Assembly (NCBI RefSeq): GCF_900088825.1
Contig: NZ_LT592171.1
Coordinates: 1,114,503-1,178,502, forward strand
DNA from: Thiomonas delicata
GTDB lineage: Bacteria > Pseudomonadota > Gammaproteobacteria > Burkholderiales > Burkholderiaceae_C
Length of the DNA: 64,000 nt
Reading direction: 5' to 3'
How positions within the stretch are numbered: the stretch's first letter is position 1; each line of letters starts with the position of its first letter. The notes under the pieces are model-generated. The model had not been told where the DNA came from. It saw only the letters and a list, made by a program, of their open reading frames with translations, and made no database searches. Shown here in pieces: positions 8,853 through 17,789 of the stretch. The position numbers were made by a program, and so were the translations under genes.

Positions 8853-10733
8853 TCATTCGAAACCGAGGCGCAGATTGCCCCAATGGCGGTCGTTCAGCCG
8901 AATTGGCACGTCCAGCTCGCGCAACACCTCGCCCGTGTCCCGGGCGTAGATCATCAGGTGGATCGGCTTGGTGTTGTGCGCCGCTTCGAGTCCGAACACA
9001 TCGTTGAAGATGCGCATGGCGCGGTTGCCGACCAGATCCTTCTTCGGGTCGCCGGTGAGGGGTTTGTCGTAGATGGTGTTGTGCGTGGCGGTGTAGCCGT
9101 TGCGGTCCACGGCAAACGAGAACCTGAACTTGGCGCTGCGGGCCAGGATGCCGTCGAGGATGGGCTGCACCAGTTCCTTGAACAGATCCGTGAATTGCGT
9201 GCGGTATTTCTGCGGCTGCGTGCCGGCGACGGGGACGTAGTTCTCGTCGAACAAGGCGTGGAGGTCGATCCGGCCTTGTTGCAGGGCTTGTTGAAGCTGC
9301 CGCTCGATCTCGCGGGCGCCCTCGATCGCGGCGCGGGAGGCCAGGCTGAGTTCCGAGCCGGTGTCGAAATCCAGGTTCATCTCGAGCAGCGTCTTGTTTT
9401 CGTTGAGCGTTTCCAGAAGATTGGCGGACACTTCTTCCGACCCGCGTATCCCGTCCGCGGTGGCTTGACGGATGCCGGCCGCCATCTGTTCGAAACTGGA
9501 CTTGAGCTCGCTGATGGTTTGCTGCGACGACCGGCCGAGTTCGGTGATCTCGGCGAAGACGGCCTGGTTGTGCTGGATGCCATCCTTGATCTCGGCAAAG
9601 CCTGTCAGCACATCGGCCATCTGTTCGGCGTTTTTCGTCACCGCCGACGAGAACACGCCGGAAGCCTTGTGTGCAACCGCGACCGACTCCTGGATGGTGT
9701 CGATCGAAGCGCCGGCGGTGACCACGGTTTCCGCCGCCTTGCTGGCCAGACGGCGGACCTCGTCGGCAACGACGGCGAACCCCCGCCCGGCCTCACCGGC
9801 CCGGGCGGCCTCGATGGCCGCGTTCAGAGCGAGCAGATTCGTCTGCGCTGCGATGTCCTTGATCACGTGGAGAATGCGTGTGATGTCCTTGGCGTTGTCC
9901 TGGATCCTGTCGAGGTGCTCCCGGTTGCGGGTGTTTTCGGAGACGATGTGCTCGAAGTTCGCGCGGGCCGCCTGCACGCCCGCATAGCGTGACTCGACAA
10001 CCGCGGCAATGCCCTGCGCGCGCGACGCCGCGCGCTGGATCTGATCTTCCATCGCCAGCGTGGTGCCCACGACCTGTTGCAGGCTGGTGCCGACGTTCTC
10101 GATCAGCTTGTCCTGCTCGGCCTGTCTGGACTTGATGGACTGCACGGACCCGCTGGGCGAGAAATAGCCGCGGGCGGCGGCCAGTCCAACTTTCGAGGAT
10201 CCGCGCTCCCAGGCCCGGGCCTTGTCGCGGATGAAGGTCAGGATGTCGCGGTACGGCGATTCGAGTTTCTCGATGCGTTCCTGCCTGGCGTCCAGCGGCC
10301 GGCGCAACAGCGCTTGGGTCAGATCCAGGGCTTGCTTCTGGTCGGTGATGTTGCGCCAGGAGGCATGGAAGGCCAGCATATGTCCCTGTTCGTCACGCAC
10401 CGGCGCGAAGCGCAACGAAAAGGAGACGCTGCCGACGTCCATGTCGGTCTGATGCATCTCGGCCTTGCCCTGCGCCAGGTCGCGCAGGATGCCGCGGATG
10501 CGCTCGGGATCCTTGTGGAATTGATGGATGGAATGGTTGAACGCATTGCGCACGTCGGCGCCGCGCAGCGCCGCGTTCAATCCCTGGTGGAACCGCGCCA
10601 TGGTGTCCAGGGCGGTACGGTTCATGTAGAAAATCTTGTTGTCCATGGCCTCATCGGCCTCGGCCAGCATCTCCAGCGTGTCGAGCGGGTCGAGAACCTG
10701 CTGGATGGCGTGGAACATGGCGGGGTTCATCAT
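8853..10733 (-). CDS. Soluble PAS-MCP chemoreceptor with unusual C-terminal sensory-like domain
   Basis: A cytoplasmic receptor of 626 residues. It has a PAS-like domain (about 1-130), a helical stretch, an MCP hairpin ([36 protein letters not shown]) and a C-terminal region of about 150 residues with [13 protein letters not shown] and [17 protein letters not shown]. That last part resembles the C-terminal sensory-type extension known in some soluble MCPs; no ligand is known to me. ATG 10733 has GGAAACG about seven bases upstream and is preferred over an ATG twelve bases earlier. The gene follows the ODP-like gene by about 80 bases, and a shared oxygen or redox theme is plausible but inferred. 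Confidence 0.92.
   Translation of the reverse strand: MMNPAMFHAIQQVLDPLDTLEMLAEADEAMDNKIFYMNRTALDTMARFHQGLNAALRGADVRNAFNHSIHQFHKDPERIRGILRDLAQGKAEMHQTDMDVGSVSFSLRFAPVRDEQGHMLAFHASWRNITDQKQALDLTQALLRRPLDARQERIEKLESPYRDILTFIRDKARAWERGSSKVGLAAARGYFSPSGSVQSIKSRQAEQDKLIENVGTSLQQVVGTTLAMEDQIQRAASRAQGIAAVVESRYAGVQAARANFEHIVSENTRNREHLDRIQDNAKDITRILHVIKDIAAQTNLLALNAAIEAARAGEAGRGFAVVADEVRRLASKAAETVVTAGASIDTIQESVAVAHKASGVFSSAVTKNAEQMADVLTGFAEIKDGIQHNQAVFAEITELGRSSQQTISELKSSFEQMAAGIRQATADGIRGSEEVSANLLETLNENKTLLEMNLDFDTGSELSLASRAAIEGAREIERQLQQALQQGRIDLHALFDENYVPVAGTQPQKYRTQFTDLFKELVQPILDGILARSAKFRFSFAVDRNGYTATHNTIYDKPLTGDPKKDLVGNRAMRIFNDVFGLEAAHNTKPIHLMIYARDTGEVLRELDVPIRLNDRHWGNLRLGFE
10551..10690 (-). 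repeat. PAS-coding segment nearly identical to 8641-8780
   Basis: This is the partner copy, in the PAS-MCP gene, 1910 bases away. The match includes the stretch that encodes [20 protein letters not shown] in both proteins. Confidence 0.85.
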
Positions 10734-10810
10734 GGGCGTTTCCATCACGGTCGGATCAAGGTGTCGGGGCTGGGGCGCGACTGGGGTTTGGAGCCACGCA
10801 TGCGGCGGGC

Positions 10811-11557
10811 TCAGACCGTCCCCACCTCCAGCGCATCGAACCAGTTGATGAAGCGCTGCACATTGGCGCCGGTGTAGATGGCGCCGTGCTGCGGGCAGAG
10901 GAAGTCGATATCGAGCTTGGACACGCGTTCGCACCACTTGCGCTTGGCCTCGTTCGATGGCATCCAGCGCTTGTGGAAATACTCCGCGTGCTTGATGTGG
11001 GCGTCGAACGCGGCGGCGCTGTCGAGGTCGCGCCGCTCGACGTAGGCGGAATGCCCGGCGGGCAGCAGCGCGGAGCCGACATCCCCGGAGAACAGCACCT
11101 TGGCCTTCGGGTCGTAGAGATGGAAATTGGCCGAGGAGTGCAGGTAATGCGCCGGAATGATCTGCAGCCGGAGCGACCCCACGAGCAGTTCGCCGCCTTC
11201 GTCGGGAATGCCCTGGATGTTGGCGTCCAGCGCCCCGTAGTGGCGTATGAAGCCGACCCAGAGCTTGGCGGTGTGCCAGGTGATGGCCGGGTTGCAGGCG
11301 TTCCACAGCGGCAGGCTGGAGCCGACGTCGGGGTCCTGGTGGCTGACAAAGGCGCTCTCGATCGACGAGGGAGGCAGCGCATCCATCAGCGCGGCGAACA
11401 CCTGGGGAAAGACCTCGAAACCACCCGGATCGCAGAGCAGCGTATGCCCGTCGACCTGCAGGGCGTAGACGTTGGAGTCGACGACGCGAGGCTCGCTCTG
11501 GTCGTAGACGACGAACCAGTGGTGCTGCCCCTCGGTATAGAACTTGTCGGTTTTCAT
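10811..11557 (-). CDS. MBL-fold diiron protein, ODP-like oxygen sensor
   Basis: A 248-residue protein of the metallo-beta-lactamase fold, close to flavodiiron proteins but lacking the flavodoxin domain. Likely metal ligands are His73, Asp75 and Asp77 in SHQDPDVG, then His137 or His140 (PAHYLHS), Asp159 (FSGDVG) and His224 (CPQHGAIY). Oxygen-binding diiron proteins (ODP) of this kind are known as chemotaxis sensors in Treponema denticola, where ODP is tied to CheA. The gene sits inside the chemotaxis operon, overlapping the preceding receptor-like gene by four bases (ATGA) and followed by a PAS-MCP. A plain hydrolase is less likely in that setting. Oxygen binding is inferred from family and context. 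Confidence 0.85.
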   Translation of the reverse strand: MKTDKFYTEGQHHWFVVYDQSEPRVVDSNVYALQVDGHTLLCDPGGFEVFPQVFAALMDALPPSSIESAFVSHQDPDVGSSLPLWNACNPAITWHTAKLWVGFIRHYGALDANIQGIPDEGGELLVGSLRLQIIPAHYLHSSANFHLYDPKAKVLFSGDVGSALLPAGHSAYVERRDLDSAAAFDAHIKHAEYFHKRWMPSNEAKRKWCERVSKLDIDFLCPQHGAIYTGANVQRFINWFDALEVGTV

Positions 11558-12177
11558 GAAAGGACCTTTTCGATCTGATCTGTGTAGGTGCGCAGCAGGT
11601 TGCGAACCTGCACCACGGCCTTGTCCATATCGGAGGAGACCTGGGCGAGGGCGGCGCGCGCATCGCCCTTGAGGGCTGCTTCGATGCGGCCGTTGACCAC
11701 CACGTACTCCAGTTCGGCCACCACGCTCTCGAAGCGGGCGAGCGCCTGGCGCAAGCGGGTGCTGGCGCGCCGGCCCTGTTCGGTGCGGGTTTCCAACTGC
11801 ATCTGGCGTTCTTCGATGGCGCGCTGCAGCCCCGGAGCAAACTGGCGGGCGGTCTCGGGCAGGTGCTCGAGCTTGTCGATCCGGTAGCTGTCGAGCAGGG
11901 TCTGCATGAAGCCGAGCATCAGCGGATGGATGGCCTGCTGCATCTCGTCGGCGGCGGTCTGCAGTTGCTGCGCGCCCTCACGGAACGACTGCGCGACCAC
12001 GCCGTAGCCGGCCAGATCCTTGCCGTGGCGCTTCACCAGGACCTGGGCGTTGAGGGCCTTGCGGTCGATTTCGCGCAGGTATCGCCGCAACTGGCCTTGA
12101 AAGGAGAAGGTCACGTCGGCAACGCCGACGAAGCCGCCGCAGAGTTCGGTGGGTGAGACCCGTGTGTCGTATGTCAT
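11554..12177 (-). CDS. Truncated, degenerate chemoreceptor-like protein
   Basis: A 207-residue helical protein. Residues 41-66 line up without gaps with the MCP hairpin tip: Asn43, Ala44, Arg50, Gly52, Gly59, Val60, Val61 and Ala62 keep the pattern of [12 protein letters not shown] and [10 protein letters not shown]. Several tip residues are changed, including the central glutamate, which is Leu47. Only about 40 residues precede the tip, so the usual long descending helix is missing. The C-terminal part (100-205) is helical and rich in Q, E and R. It is coupled by ATGA to the ODP-like gene and follows cheA by 24 bases. It may be an adaptor that lets ODP act on the receptor array. This is inference. 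Confidence 0.8.
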   Translation of the reverse strand: MTYDTRVSPTELCGGFVGVADVTFSFQGQLRRYLREIDRKALNAQVLVKRHGKDLAGYGVVAQSFREGAQQLQTAADEMQQAIHPLMLGFMQTLLDSYRIDKLEHLPETARQFAPGLQRAIEERQMQLETRTEQGRRASTRLRQALARFESVVAELEYVVVNGRIEAALKGDARAALAQVSSDMDKAVVQVRNLLRTYTDQIEKVLS

Positions 12178-12201
12178 GGCTGTTCCTCGTGCGGTCGCGG
12201 T

Positions 12202-14211
12202 TTATGCGGCCTGGCCGGTGCGCATGGCCTGCGTCAGGGCCTGAAGGTCGAGGATGAGAACCACGTCGCCGCCGCCGGAAATGGTGGCGCCCTGGTACCA
12301 CGATGTCTGCGCGGAAATATCCAGGGGTTTGACGACGGAGTCTTCCGTGCCGACGGCCTCGGAGACGACCAGCAGGCCGTGTTCGGTGAGAATGCCCTCG
12401 CACGGATCCTTGCCGAGGTGCAGCGGCACGCCCTGCAACTGGAGGCCGAGGTCGATATAGGGCACGATGCGCTCGGCCCCGATCTGGATCATGAGCCGTC
12501 CGGAGATGCTGTGGACATGGCTCGGATCGATCTCCATCAGGTTGTCGACCGTGGACACCGGAAGCGCGTAGGTCTGGCGACGCAGCCGGAAATACAGGAC
12601 GGGCAGGACGGCCAGGGTCAGCGGCAACTCGAGCGTCAGCGTGGTGCCCTGGTTGGGCCGGGTCGCGATGTCGACGCGGCCGCGCAACTGCTGCACGGCC
12701 GAGCGCACCACGTCCATGCCGACGCCGCGGCCGGAGAGCTCGCTGACCTGGTCCTTGGTGGAAAAGCCTGGCAGGAAGATGAGTTCGAGCATCTCGCGCT
12801 CGGACAGCCGTGCCGCCTCCGTCTCGGCGATGATGCCCTTGGACAAGGCCGACTGCAGGATCTTCTGCGGGTTCATGCCGCGTCCGTCGTCGATCACCCG
12901 GATCTGCACCTTGTCGCCGAGGTGGATGGCGGCGACCCTGAGCAGACCCTCTTCCGACTTGCCCGCGGCTTGCCTGTCCTGCGGGGTTTCCAGGCCGTGG
13001 TCGAGCGCATTGCGCACCAGGTGGATCAATGGGCCGGACAGGGCGTCGATCACGGTCTTGTCGATTTCCACATCCTCGCCTTCGATTTCCAGGCGGACCT
13101 TCTTGCCCAGATTGCGGCTGGCATCCCGTACCACGCGCGTCAGGCTCTGGAACAGGCGCTTGCATGGCTGCATGCGCAGGCGCATGACGATGCCCTGCAG
13201 GTCGTTGACCGTGAGGTCGGTTTCGCGTGCCAGCCGCACGAGCGTTTCGTCGCTCTGGCCCAGGCGCGCCACGGCGGCCGACAGGCGGTTGCGCAAGAGC
13301 ACGAGTTCGCCGACCTGGTTCATCGCCTGATCGAGCCTGGCCGAATCGACGCGTATCGTGGTGTCCTCGCGACCCTGGGGCTCCGCGGCGGGTGGCGGGG
13401 AGGGTTTGTTGGCCGGTTTCGGCACGGTCGCGGGCACCGGAGCCGAGGCCCGCGCGACCCCGGGCGCGCCGCCTTGGCCGTAGAGTTCGTCCAGCGTGCG
13501 GTTGAACGCGGCCTCGAGGTCGTCTTCCGCGGTTTGCGGCGTGCTGGCGTTGGGCACGGGCGGCACGGCGGCGGGGCGCGGCGCGGGAGTTGCCCGCGCG
13601 GCGGCGCCGGTGGGTTCGAGGCCTGGCGCGCCGCCTTGGCCGTAGAGCTCATCCAGCGTGCGGTTGAACGCGGCTTCGAGATCGTCTTCCGCCGGGTTTT
13701 GCGCGAGGGTCTTTTTTTCCACATAGACCCCGGATTGCCCCGACGCGTGGGGGCGCGTCTCGGCCCATGTCCGCTCCGGCGCGGACGCCGGTGCGGCCGC
13801 GGCGCGAGGCTCGGGCGTGCTTGTCTCGGGTTGCTCGCCGCGGGCGTAGGCCTGCACCAGGGCGCTCAGATCGGCTGGCCCGGGCGCGGGGTTCTCGCCC
13901 TGGCCCATCTCGCCCAGCATGCGCTCGATCACATCGGTGGAGCGCAGGATGGCATCGATCATGCCGCCGTCGGCCTGCAGCTTGTGGTCGCGCAGCTTGT
14001 CGAGCAGATCCTCGAGGTGGTGGCACCAGTCCACCATGTTCTGCGCTTCCAGAAAACCCGCTCCGCCCTTGAGGGTGTGGAAGGCGCGGAAGATGGCGCC
14101 GAGAATGCCGGCGTCATCGGGCGACGCCTCCAGGCGCAGCAACTGGCCTTGGGCATCGGCCAGCAATTCGCGCGATTCGGCCAGAAATTCCTGCAGGATG
14201 TCGTTGTCCAT
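12202..14211 (-). CDS. cheA: Chemotaxis histidine kinase CheA (second copy, with repeat-bearing linker)
   Basis: A 669-residue CheA. The HPt domain has phospho-site His45 in FRAFHTLKGGAG. The catalytic core is complete (HLVRNALDHG, DDGRGMN, GRGVGMDVV) and a CheW-like P5 domain ends the protein. Between HPt and the dimerisation domain the usual P2 domain is replaced by a proline/alanine-rich linker. That linker carries two near-identical copies, 54 residues apart, of a motif beginning AEDDLEAAFNRT. The gene follows cheY and cheZ and is probably the main kinase for flagellar control. Its linker motif may dock a response regulator in place of P2, which is inference. Confidence 0.96.
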   Translation of the reverse strand: MDNDILQEFLAESRELLADAQGQLLRLEASPDDAGILGAIFRAFHTLKGGAGFLEAQNMVDWCHHLEDLLDKLRDHKLQADGGMIDAILRSTDVIERMLGEMGQGENPAPGPADLSALVQAYARGEQPETSTPEPRAAAAPASAPERTWAETRPHASGQSGVYVEKKTLAQNPAEDDLEAAFNRTLDELYGQGGAPGLEPTGAAARATPAPRPAAVPPVPNASTPQTAEDDLEAAFNRTLDELYGQGGAPGVARASAPVPATVPKPANKPSPPPAAEPQGREDTTIRVDSARLDQAMNQVGELVLLRNRLSAAVARLGQSDETLVRLARETDLTVNDLQGIVMRLRMQPCKRLFQSLTRVVRDASRNLGKKVRLEIEGEDVEIDKTVIDALSGPLIHLVRNALDHGLETPQDRQAAGKSEEGLLRVAAIHLGDKVQIRVIDDGRGMNPQKILQSALSKGIIAETEAARLSEREMLELIFLPGFSTKDQVSELSGRGVGMDVVRSAVQQLRGRVDIATRPNQGTTLTLELPLTLAVLPVLYFRLRRQTYALPVSTVDNLMEIDPSHVHSISGRLMIQIGAERIVPYIDLGLQLQGVPLHLGKDPCEGILTEHGLLVVSEAVGTEDSVVKPLDISAQTSWYQGATISGGGDVVLILDLQALTQAMRTGQAA
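13460..13693 (-). repeat. Internal repeat in cheA linker, two copies 162 bp apart
   Basis: Two copies of roughly 70 bp (13460-13530 and 13622-13693) encode an acidic amphipathic motif that starts EDDLEAAFNRT and ends YGQGGAPG. The DNA copies differ at only a few positions, mostly silent. This indicates a fairly recent in-frame duplication or gene conversion under protein-level selection. Confidence 0.9.
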
Positions 14212-14235
14212 GGCAGTGTCGGATGGGGATGGGAG

Positions 14236-14727
14236 TCAGATGCCGAGCTGGGCAAGCAAGTCGTCGACATTGCCCTGATCCATGCGTTCGCCGCTGAAGG
14301 TGTCTTCCTCGGGGGCTTGCGTCGTGCCGCGGGCGTGGCCGAGCTGCTCGAGCGCTTCCTGGATGCGCTGCTCGACGGCCTGGAGCAGCGTGATGGTCCT
14401 TTTCAGGCGCTGGCCCGCCAGATCCTGGCTTTGCTGGCTGGTGAGGATGGTCTGCAGATGCTCGTCGAGGCGATCCAGCCGGCTGTCGATGAAGCCTCCG
14501 TTGGTGGCGCGAATGGCGGCCACTTCCTTTTGCGCGCTCTCGACGGCCTCGAGCGTCGCCATGGCTTGCTGCTCGCTCAGCGCGAGGGCTTCCTGCAGCG
14601 GATGGCTGACGCCCGGCAGGTCGCTGGAGGCATGCATGATGCGCTGCACCCCTTCGGTCAGCAGGACATCGGCCTCGCGCAGGTTGTGCACGGCCGAAGG
14701 CGGCAGGGCGTGGGTGTCGGTGTTCAT
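14236..14727 (-). CDS. cheZ: CheY-P phosphatase CheZ
   Basis: CheZ removes phosphate from CheY-P. The protein is 163 residues, shorter than E. coli CheZ (214). It keeps the catalytic-region motif [10 protein letters not shown], where the second Gln of [10 protein letters not shown] corresponds to the catalytic Gln. The C-terminal CheY-binding tail is [11 protein letters not shown]. The ATG at 14727 overlaps the cheY stop by four bases, so the two proteins are translationally coupled. The shorter length reflects a reduced N-terminal helix. Confidence 0.93.
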   Translation of the reverse strand: MNTDTHALPPSAVHNLREADVLLTEGVQRIMHASSDLPGVSHPLQEALALSEQQAMATLEAVESAQKEVAAIRATNGGFIDSRLDRLDEHLQTILTSQQSQDLAGQRLKRTITLLQAVEQRIQEALEQLGHARGTTQAPEEDTFSGERMDQGNVDDLLAQLGI

Positions 14728-15152
14728 GACGACGTCCCGCCTTGCAGACGCTGCAGGATGCCGTCGATTTTGGCCTTCAGGGTGTCGGCCGGAAAGGGTT
14801 TGACGATATAGCCGTTGACGCCGGCTTGGGCTGCCGCCAGGATGTTCTCCTTCTTGGCTTCGGCCGTGACCATGAGCACCGGAAGCGCGCGAATGGCCGG
14901 GTCTTCCGAGGCGCGGATGTGGCGCAGCAGGTCGATGCCCTGCATATTGGGCATGTTCCAATCGGTCACGACGAACTCGATGCCGCCGGCCTGGATGCGT
15001 TTGAGGGCTTGCACACCGTCTTCGGCCTCGTCGATGGTCCCGGTCACGTGGCCGGTTTGCATCAACAGCCCACGGACAATGCGCCGCATCGTGGGGAAAT
15101 CGTCAACAACAAGGAATTTCAAGGGGCGCTCCAAGGCAAGTCGCAAGAACAT
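14724..15152 (-). CDS. cheY: Chemotaxis response regulator CheY (second copy, flagellar type)
   Basis: A receiver protein of up to 142 residues, very close to E. coli Che[21 protein letters not shown], phospho-Asp in [11 protein letters not shown], Thr in [10 protein letters not shown], and Lys in IVKPF. It is the probable switch-binding CheY, paired with the adjacent cheZ and cheA. The start is uncertain. ATG 15152 lies only about 14 bases from the -10 of a predicted sigma-28 promoter. A TTG at 15122 has GGAG upstream and would give a shorter protein starting just before KFLVVDD. It is the first gene of the long minus-strand chemotaxis operon. Confidence 0.95.
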   Translation of the reverse strand: MFLRLALERPLKFLVVDDFPTMRRIVRGLLMQTGHVTGTIDEAEDGVQALKRIQAGGIEFVVTDWNMPNMQGIDLLRHIRASEDPAIRALPVLMVTAEAKKENILAAAQAGVNGYIVKPFPADTLKAKIDGILQRLQGGTSS

Positions 15153-15165
15153 GGGCTTGGAGGTG

Positions 15166-15192
15166 ATGACGGCACAGTTCCGCCGGACTTGA
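15166..15192 (-). promoter_or_regulatory. Predicted sigma-28 promoter for the cheY-led chemotaxis operon
   Basis: On the minus strand the -35 TCAAGTCC (15192-15185) and -10 GCCGTCAT (15173-15166) are separated by 11 bases, the sigma-28 (FliA) spacing. The pattern matches those before motA, flgM and fliC. It gives a very short leader if translation starts at 15152. Confidence 0.6.
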
Positions 15193-15233
15193 TAGCGCCG
15201 GACGCTCCCCCGCTGCGGGATGAGGTCCGGCGT

Positions 15234-15260
15234 TCAAGCCTCGGCAGCCTGTGCCGTTAG
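15234..15260 (+). promoter_or_regulatory. Predicted sigma-28 promoter for motA-motB
   Basis: The -35 TCAAGCCT and -10 GCCGTTAG are separated by 11 bases, close to the FliA consensus TAAAGTTT-N11-GCCGATAA. The site lies about 165 bases before motA and faces away from the cheY promoter. The 273-base intergenic region thus holds two divergent sigma-28 promoters. Confidence 0.55.
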
Positions 15261-15425
15261 ACGTGGGGCATCCGCAGTGGCAGCCTTGCATGGCGCCGAC
15301 CTGGAGCGTTCGCGCCGCCGGCTCCTGTCCGATTCATGCCCGGGTTGGCAGGCCTGGTGTGAAGTCGGGCGCAAAATCGTGACGCTTATGGGCATCTTTC
15401 CACGCAACTCAAGAATCTTCCCAAC

Positions 15426-16286
15426 ATGGCTTTATTGATTGGCTATATCTTGTCCCTGGGTGCCATTTTTGGCGGGTATGTACTGGAGGGTGGGCATGCC
15501 GGGGCGCTCATGCAGCCCTTCGAGTTGCTGATGATCGGTGGGGGCGCATTCGGCGCTTTTTTTGCATCGACCTTCCCGAAGGGATTCAAGGCCACGCTCA
15601 AGGCCTTTCCAACCGCGCTCAAGGGTTCGACGTATTCCAAGGCCACTTATCTCGAGTTGCTCACCCTGCTCAATGACTTGTTCACCCGCATGCGGCAGAA
15701 CGGCCTGATGTCGCTCGAAGGGGATGTGGAGGATCCGCGCGCCAGCGAGATCTTCAAGAAATACCCGCGCATTCTTGCCGACCACCATATCCTGGAGTTC
15801 ATCACCGATTACATGCGCCTGATGATCGGCGGCAATCTGGGCGTGATGGAAATGGAAAATCTGATGGACGTGAATCTGGAGACGCATCATCGCGAGATGG
15901 AAGGCCCGATCCATGCCATGACCCGCACGGCCGACAGCATGCCGGCGTTCGGCATCGTCGCCGCGGTGATGGGGGTGGTTCACACCATGGCCTCGGTGGA
16001 TCAGCCCCCGGCCGTGCTCGGCGAACTGGTGGGGGCCGCCCTGGTGGGGACGTTTCTCGGTATTTTGATCGGCTATGCGATCCTCGCGCCCATCGCCGCG
16101 CGCATGGAAGACCGCGCGCAGGAAAGCACCAAGATGCTCGAATGCATCAAGGTCGCGCTGCTGGCGACGATGAATGCCTATCCTCCGCAGGTGGCGGTCG
16201 AATTCAGCCGCAAGGTCCTGTACTCGAACGAGCGGCCCAGTTTCACCGAGCTGGAAACGCATCTGCGCGAAGCCAAGGGGAAATGA
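15426..16286 (+). CDS. motA: Flagellar motor stator protein MotA
   Basis: MotA forms the proton-driven stator with MotB and generates torque against FliG. It has 286 residues, the usual length, with the typical start IGYILSLGAIFGGYVLEGG and four membrane helices (two near the N-terminus, two at about 170-220). The cytoplasmic loop contains charged residues expected to contact FliG. It lies three bases before motB, in one operon. There is no strong ribosome-binding site before the ATG, but the family N-terminus fixes this start. Confidence 0.97.
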   Translation: MALLIGYILSLGAIFGGYVLEGGHAGALMQPFELLMIGGGAFGAFFASTFPKGFKATLKAFPTALKGSTYSKATYLELLTLLNDLFTRMRQNGLMSLEGDVEDPRASEIFKKYPRILADHHILEFITDYMRLMIGGNLGVMEMENLMDVNLETHHREMEGPIHAMTRTADSMPAFGIVAAVMGVVHTMASVDQPPAVLGELVGAALVGTFLGILIGYAILAPIAARMEDRAQESTKMLECIKVALLATMNAYPPQVAVEFSRKVLYSNERPSFTELETHLREAKGK

Positions 16287-16289
16287 GCC

Positions 16290-17294
16290 ATGGCCGATAC
16301 GCAAAAGCCGCAACCCATCGTCATCAAGCGGATCAAGAAAGTCTCCGGTGGCGGCCACGGCGCGGCGTGGAAGATCGCCTACGCCGATTTCGTGACGGCG
16401 ATGATGGCGTTTTTCCTGCTCATGTGGTTGCTGGGATCGACGACCAAGGCACAGCTGCAAGGCATCGCCGAATATTTCAAGAATCCCCAGAAGGTTTCCA
16501 TGGAGGGGGGGGCAGGCGCGGGCTCGTCCAACTCGGTGATCCAGGGCGGGGGGACCGATCTCACACGCACCACGGGCCAGGTGCGCAACGGCGCAACGCC
16601 AGGCAGGATCGTCAAGCCTGACGCCACCGCGCGCAAGGCCGAAGAGGCCGACAAGCAGAACCTCGAGGCCTTGAAAAAGGCCCTGGAAGCTCAAATCCAA
16701 TCGGATCCGCAACTCAATGCCTTCCGTTCGCAGCTGCTGATCGACATCACGCGCGAAGGTTTGCGCATCCAGGTCGTCGACAGCGACAAGCGGCCCATGT
16801 TCGGGCTGGGCGGGGCGCATTTGGAAAGCTACGCCCGAACGATTTTCCAGGACATCGCGCCCACCTTGAACCAGTTGCCCAACGCCATCAGCATCACGGG
16901 GCACACCGACGCCCTCAGTTATCAGAACCAGGGGCGCGGCTACAGCAACTACAACCTGTCCGCGGACCGCGCCAACGCCGTGCGGCAGGTGCTGGTGCAA
17001 TCCGGCCTGGCGGAACCCAAGGTCTTGCGCGTGGTCGGCATGGGCTCGGCCTCGCCCTATGATCCTCAGAATCCCAACTCGCCGCTCAACCGGCGTGTGA
17101 GCATCGTGGTCTTGTCCAGGCAGGCCGAGGCCCGCATCCTGGCCGATCAGGCGGCCGAGCAGAGCGTGAATAGCGCTGGCGAGGCCATCTCCAGGGTGGA
17201 GGGCGCCGTGGCCAGTGCTCCAGCGAGTCCGATTGTTGCGCCTGCACAACTCGCCTCGAAACCCCTTGCGGGGCTGGCGCCCACGGGCCATTGA
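16290..17294 (+). CDS. motB: Flagellar motor stator protein MotB
   Basis: MotB anchors the stator to peptidoglycan. It has 334 residues. The single membrane helix contains the proton-binding Asp in IAYADFVTAMMAFFLLMW. A proline/glycine-rich plug and linker follow, and then an OmpA-like peptidoglycan-binding domain (about 200-310, with SITGHTDAL and NLSADRANAVRQ, ending in NRRVSIVVL). It forms an operon with motA. A second MotB-type gene (motD) is at 47631-48527. Confidence 0.97.
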   Translation: MADTQKPQPIVIKRIKKVSGGGHGAAWKIAYADFVTAMMAFFLLMWLLGSTTKAQLQGIAEYFKNPQKVSMEGGAGAGSSNSVIQGGGTDLTRTTGQVRNGATPGRIVKPDATARKAEEADKQNLEALKKALEAQIQSDPQLNAFRSQLLIDITREGLRIQVVDSDKRPMFGLGGAHLESYARTIFQDIAPTLNQLPNAISITGHTDALSYQNQGRGYSNYNLSADRANAVRQVLVQSGLAEPKVLRVVGMGSASPYDPQNPNSPLNRRVSIVVLSRQAEARILADQAAEQSVNSAGEAISRVEGAVASAPASPIVAPAQLASKPLAGLAPTGH

Positions 17295-17342
17295 GGCAAG
17301 GGGTTAGTCGATGCTGCACCGTGGTGTCAAGTCACTTATCCT

Positions 17343-17369
17343 CAAGTCTGTGGAATTTGTGTCGTCAGC
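17343..17369 (+). promoter_or_regulatory. Predicted sigma-28 promoter for flgM
   Basis: The -35 TCAAGTCT and -10 GTCGTCAG are separated by 11 bases and end 15 bases before flgM. A second TCAAGTC sits at 17338-17344, overlapping the first. FlgM under its own target sigma factor is a known feedback design. Confidence 0.6.
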
Positions 17370-17384
17370 TGGGTTATCAGGAGT

Positions 17385-17723
17385 ATGTCAGCAATGAATC
17401 CCATCCAGAATTCAGTCACGAACCCGGCCAGCGGGAGCATCCAAAAGGTCGAGACCAGCACCAAGCGCAACCCTGCCGGCACGGCAGGGTCGGTGGCTGC
17501 GGGTGCGGTCGGGACGCAGGCCGGAGGCGATATGGTTTCGATTTCGAATTCGGCCCGTCTGCTCAACACCGCGGCGACCACGACGACCTCGGGAGCCACG
17601 GACCTGAAGCTCAGTGAGCTGAAGTCGGCCATAGCCTCCGGACACTACACGGTCGACCCGCAAAAAATTGCGCAAGGATTGCTGCGCGACAGCCAGGCCC
17701 TGCAGAAGGCCACGGGCCGATAA
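17385..17723 (+). CDS. flgM: Anti-sigma-28 factor FlgM
   Basis: FlgM holds sigma-28 inactive until it is exported through the finished hook-basal body. The protein has 112 residues. Its N-terminus is disordered and polar (MNPIQNS), and the C-terminal sigma-binding region has LKLSELKSAIASGHYTVDPQKIAQGLL, which is typical of the family. It has a good ribosome-binding site (AGGAG about seven bases upstream). The gene precedes flgN, as in many proteobacteria. The sigma-28 gene fliA itself is not in this window. Confidence 0.93.
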   Translation: MSAMNPIQNSVTNPASGSIQKVETSTKRNPAGTAGSVAAGAVGTQAGGDMVSISNSARLLNTAATTTTSGATDLKLSELKSAIASGHYTVDPQKIAQGLLRDSQALQKATGR

Positions 17724-17789
17724 GCCTCCGCTCCGGCCCCAGACATTTTCCCCCAGCCATGGCGCGATATGCCGCAACGAGTCAAAGCC

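Noticed and set aside
10734-11840. N-terminal extension of the PAS-MCP reading frame across the ODP-like gene
   Set aside because: The extra residues are Arg/Pro-rich and overlap two genes with convincing motifs; the PAS domain and a Shine-Dalgarno fix the start at 10733.
12379-14811. Long open frame on the plus strand (810 codons) opposite the second cheA and cheZ
   Set aside because: It spans several real minus-strand genes and has low-complexity composition; no family resemblance.
15280-15296. TGGCAGCCTTGCATGG as a sigma-54 site before motA
   Set aside because: The GG and GC elements are too close (not ten bases apart); a sigma-28 pattern at 15234-15260 fits better.
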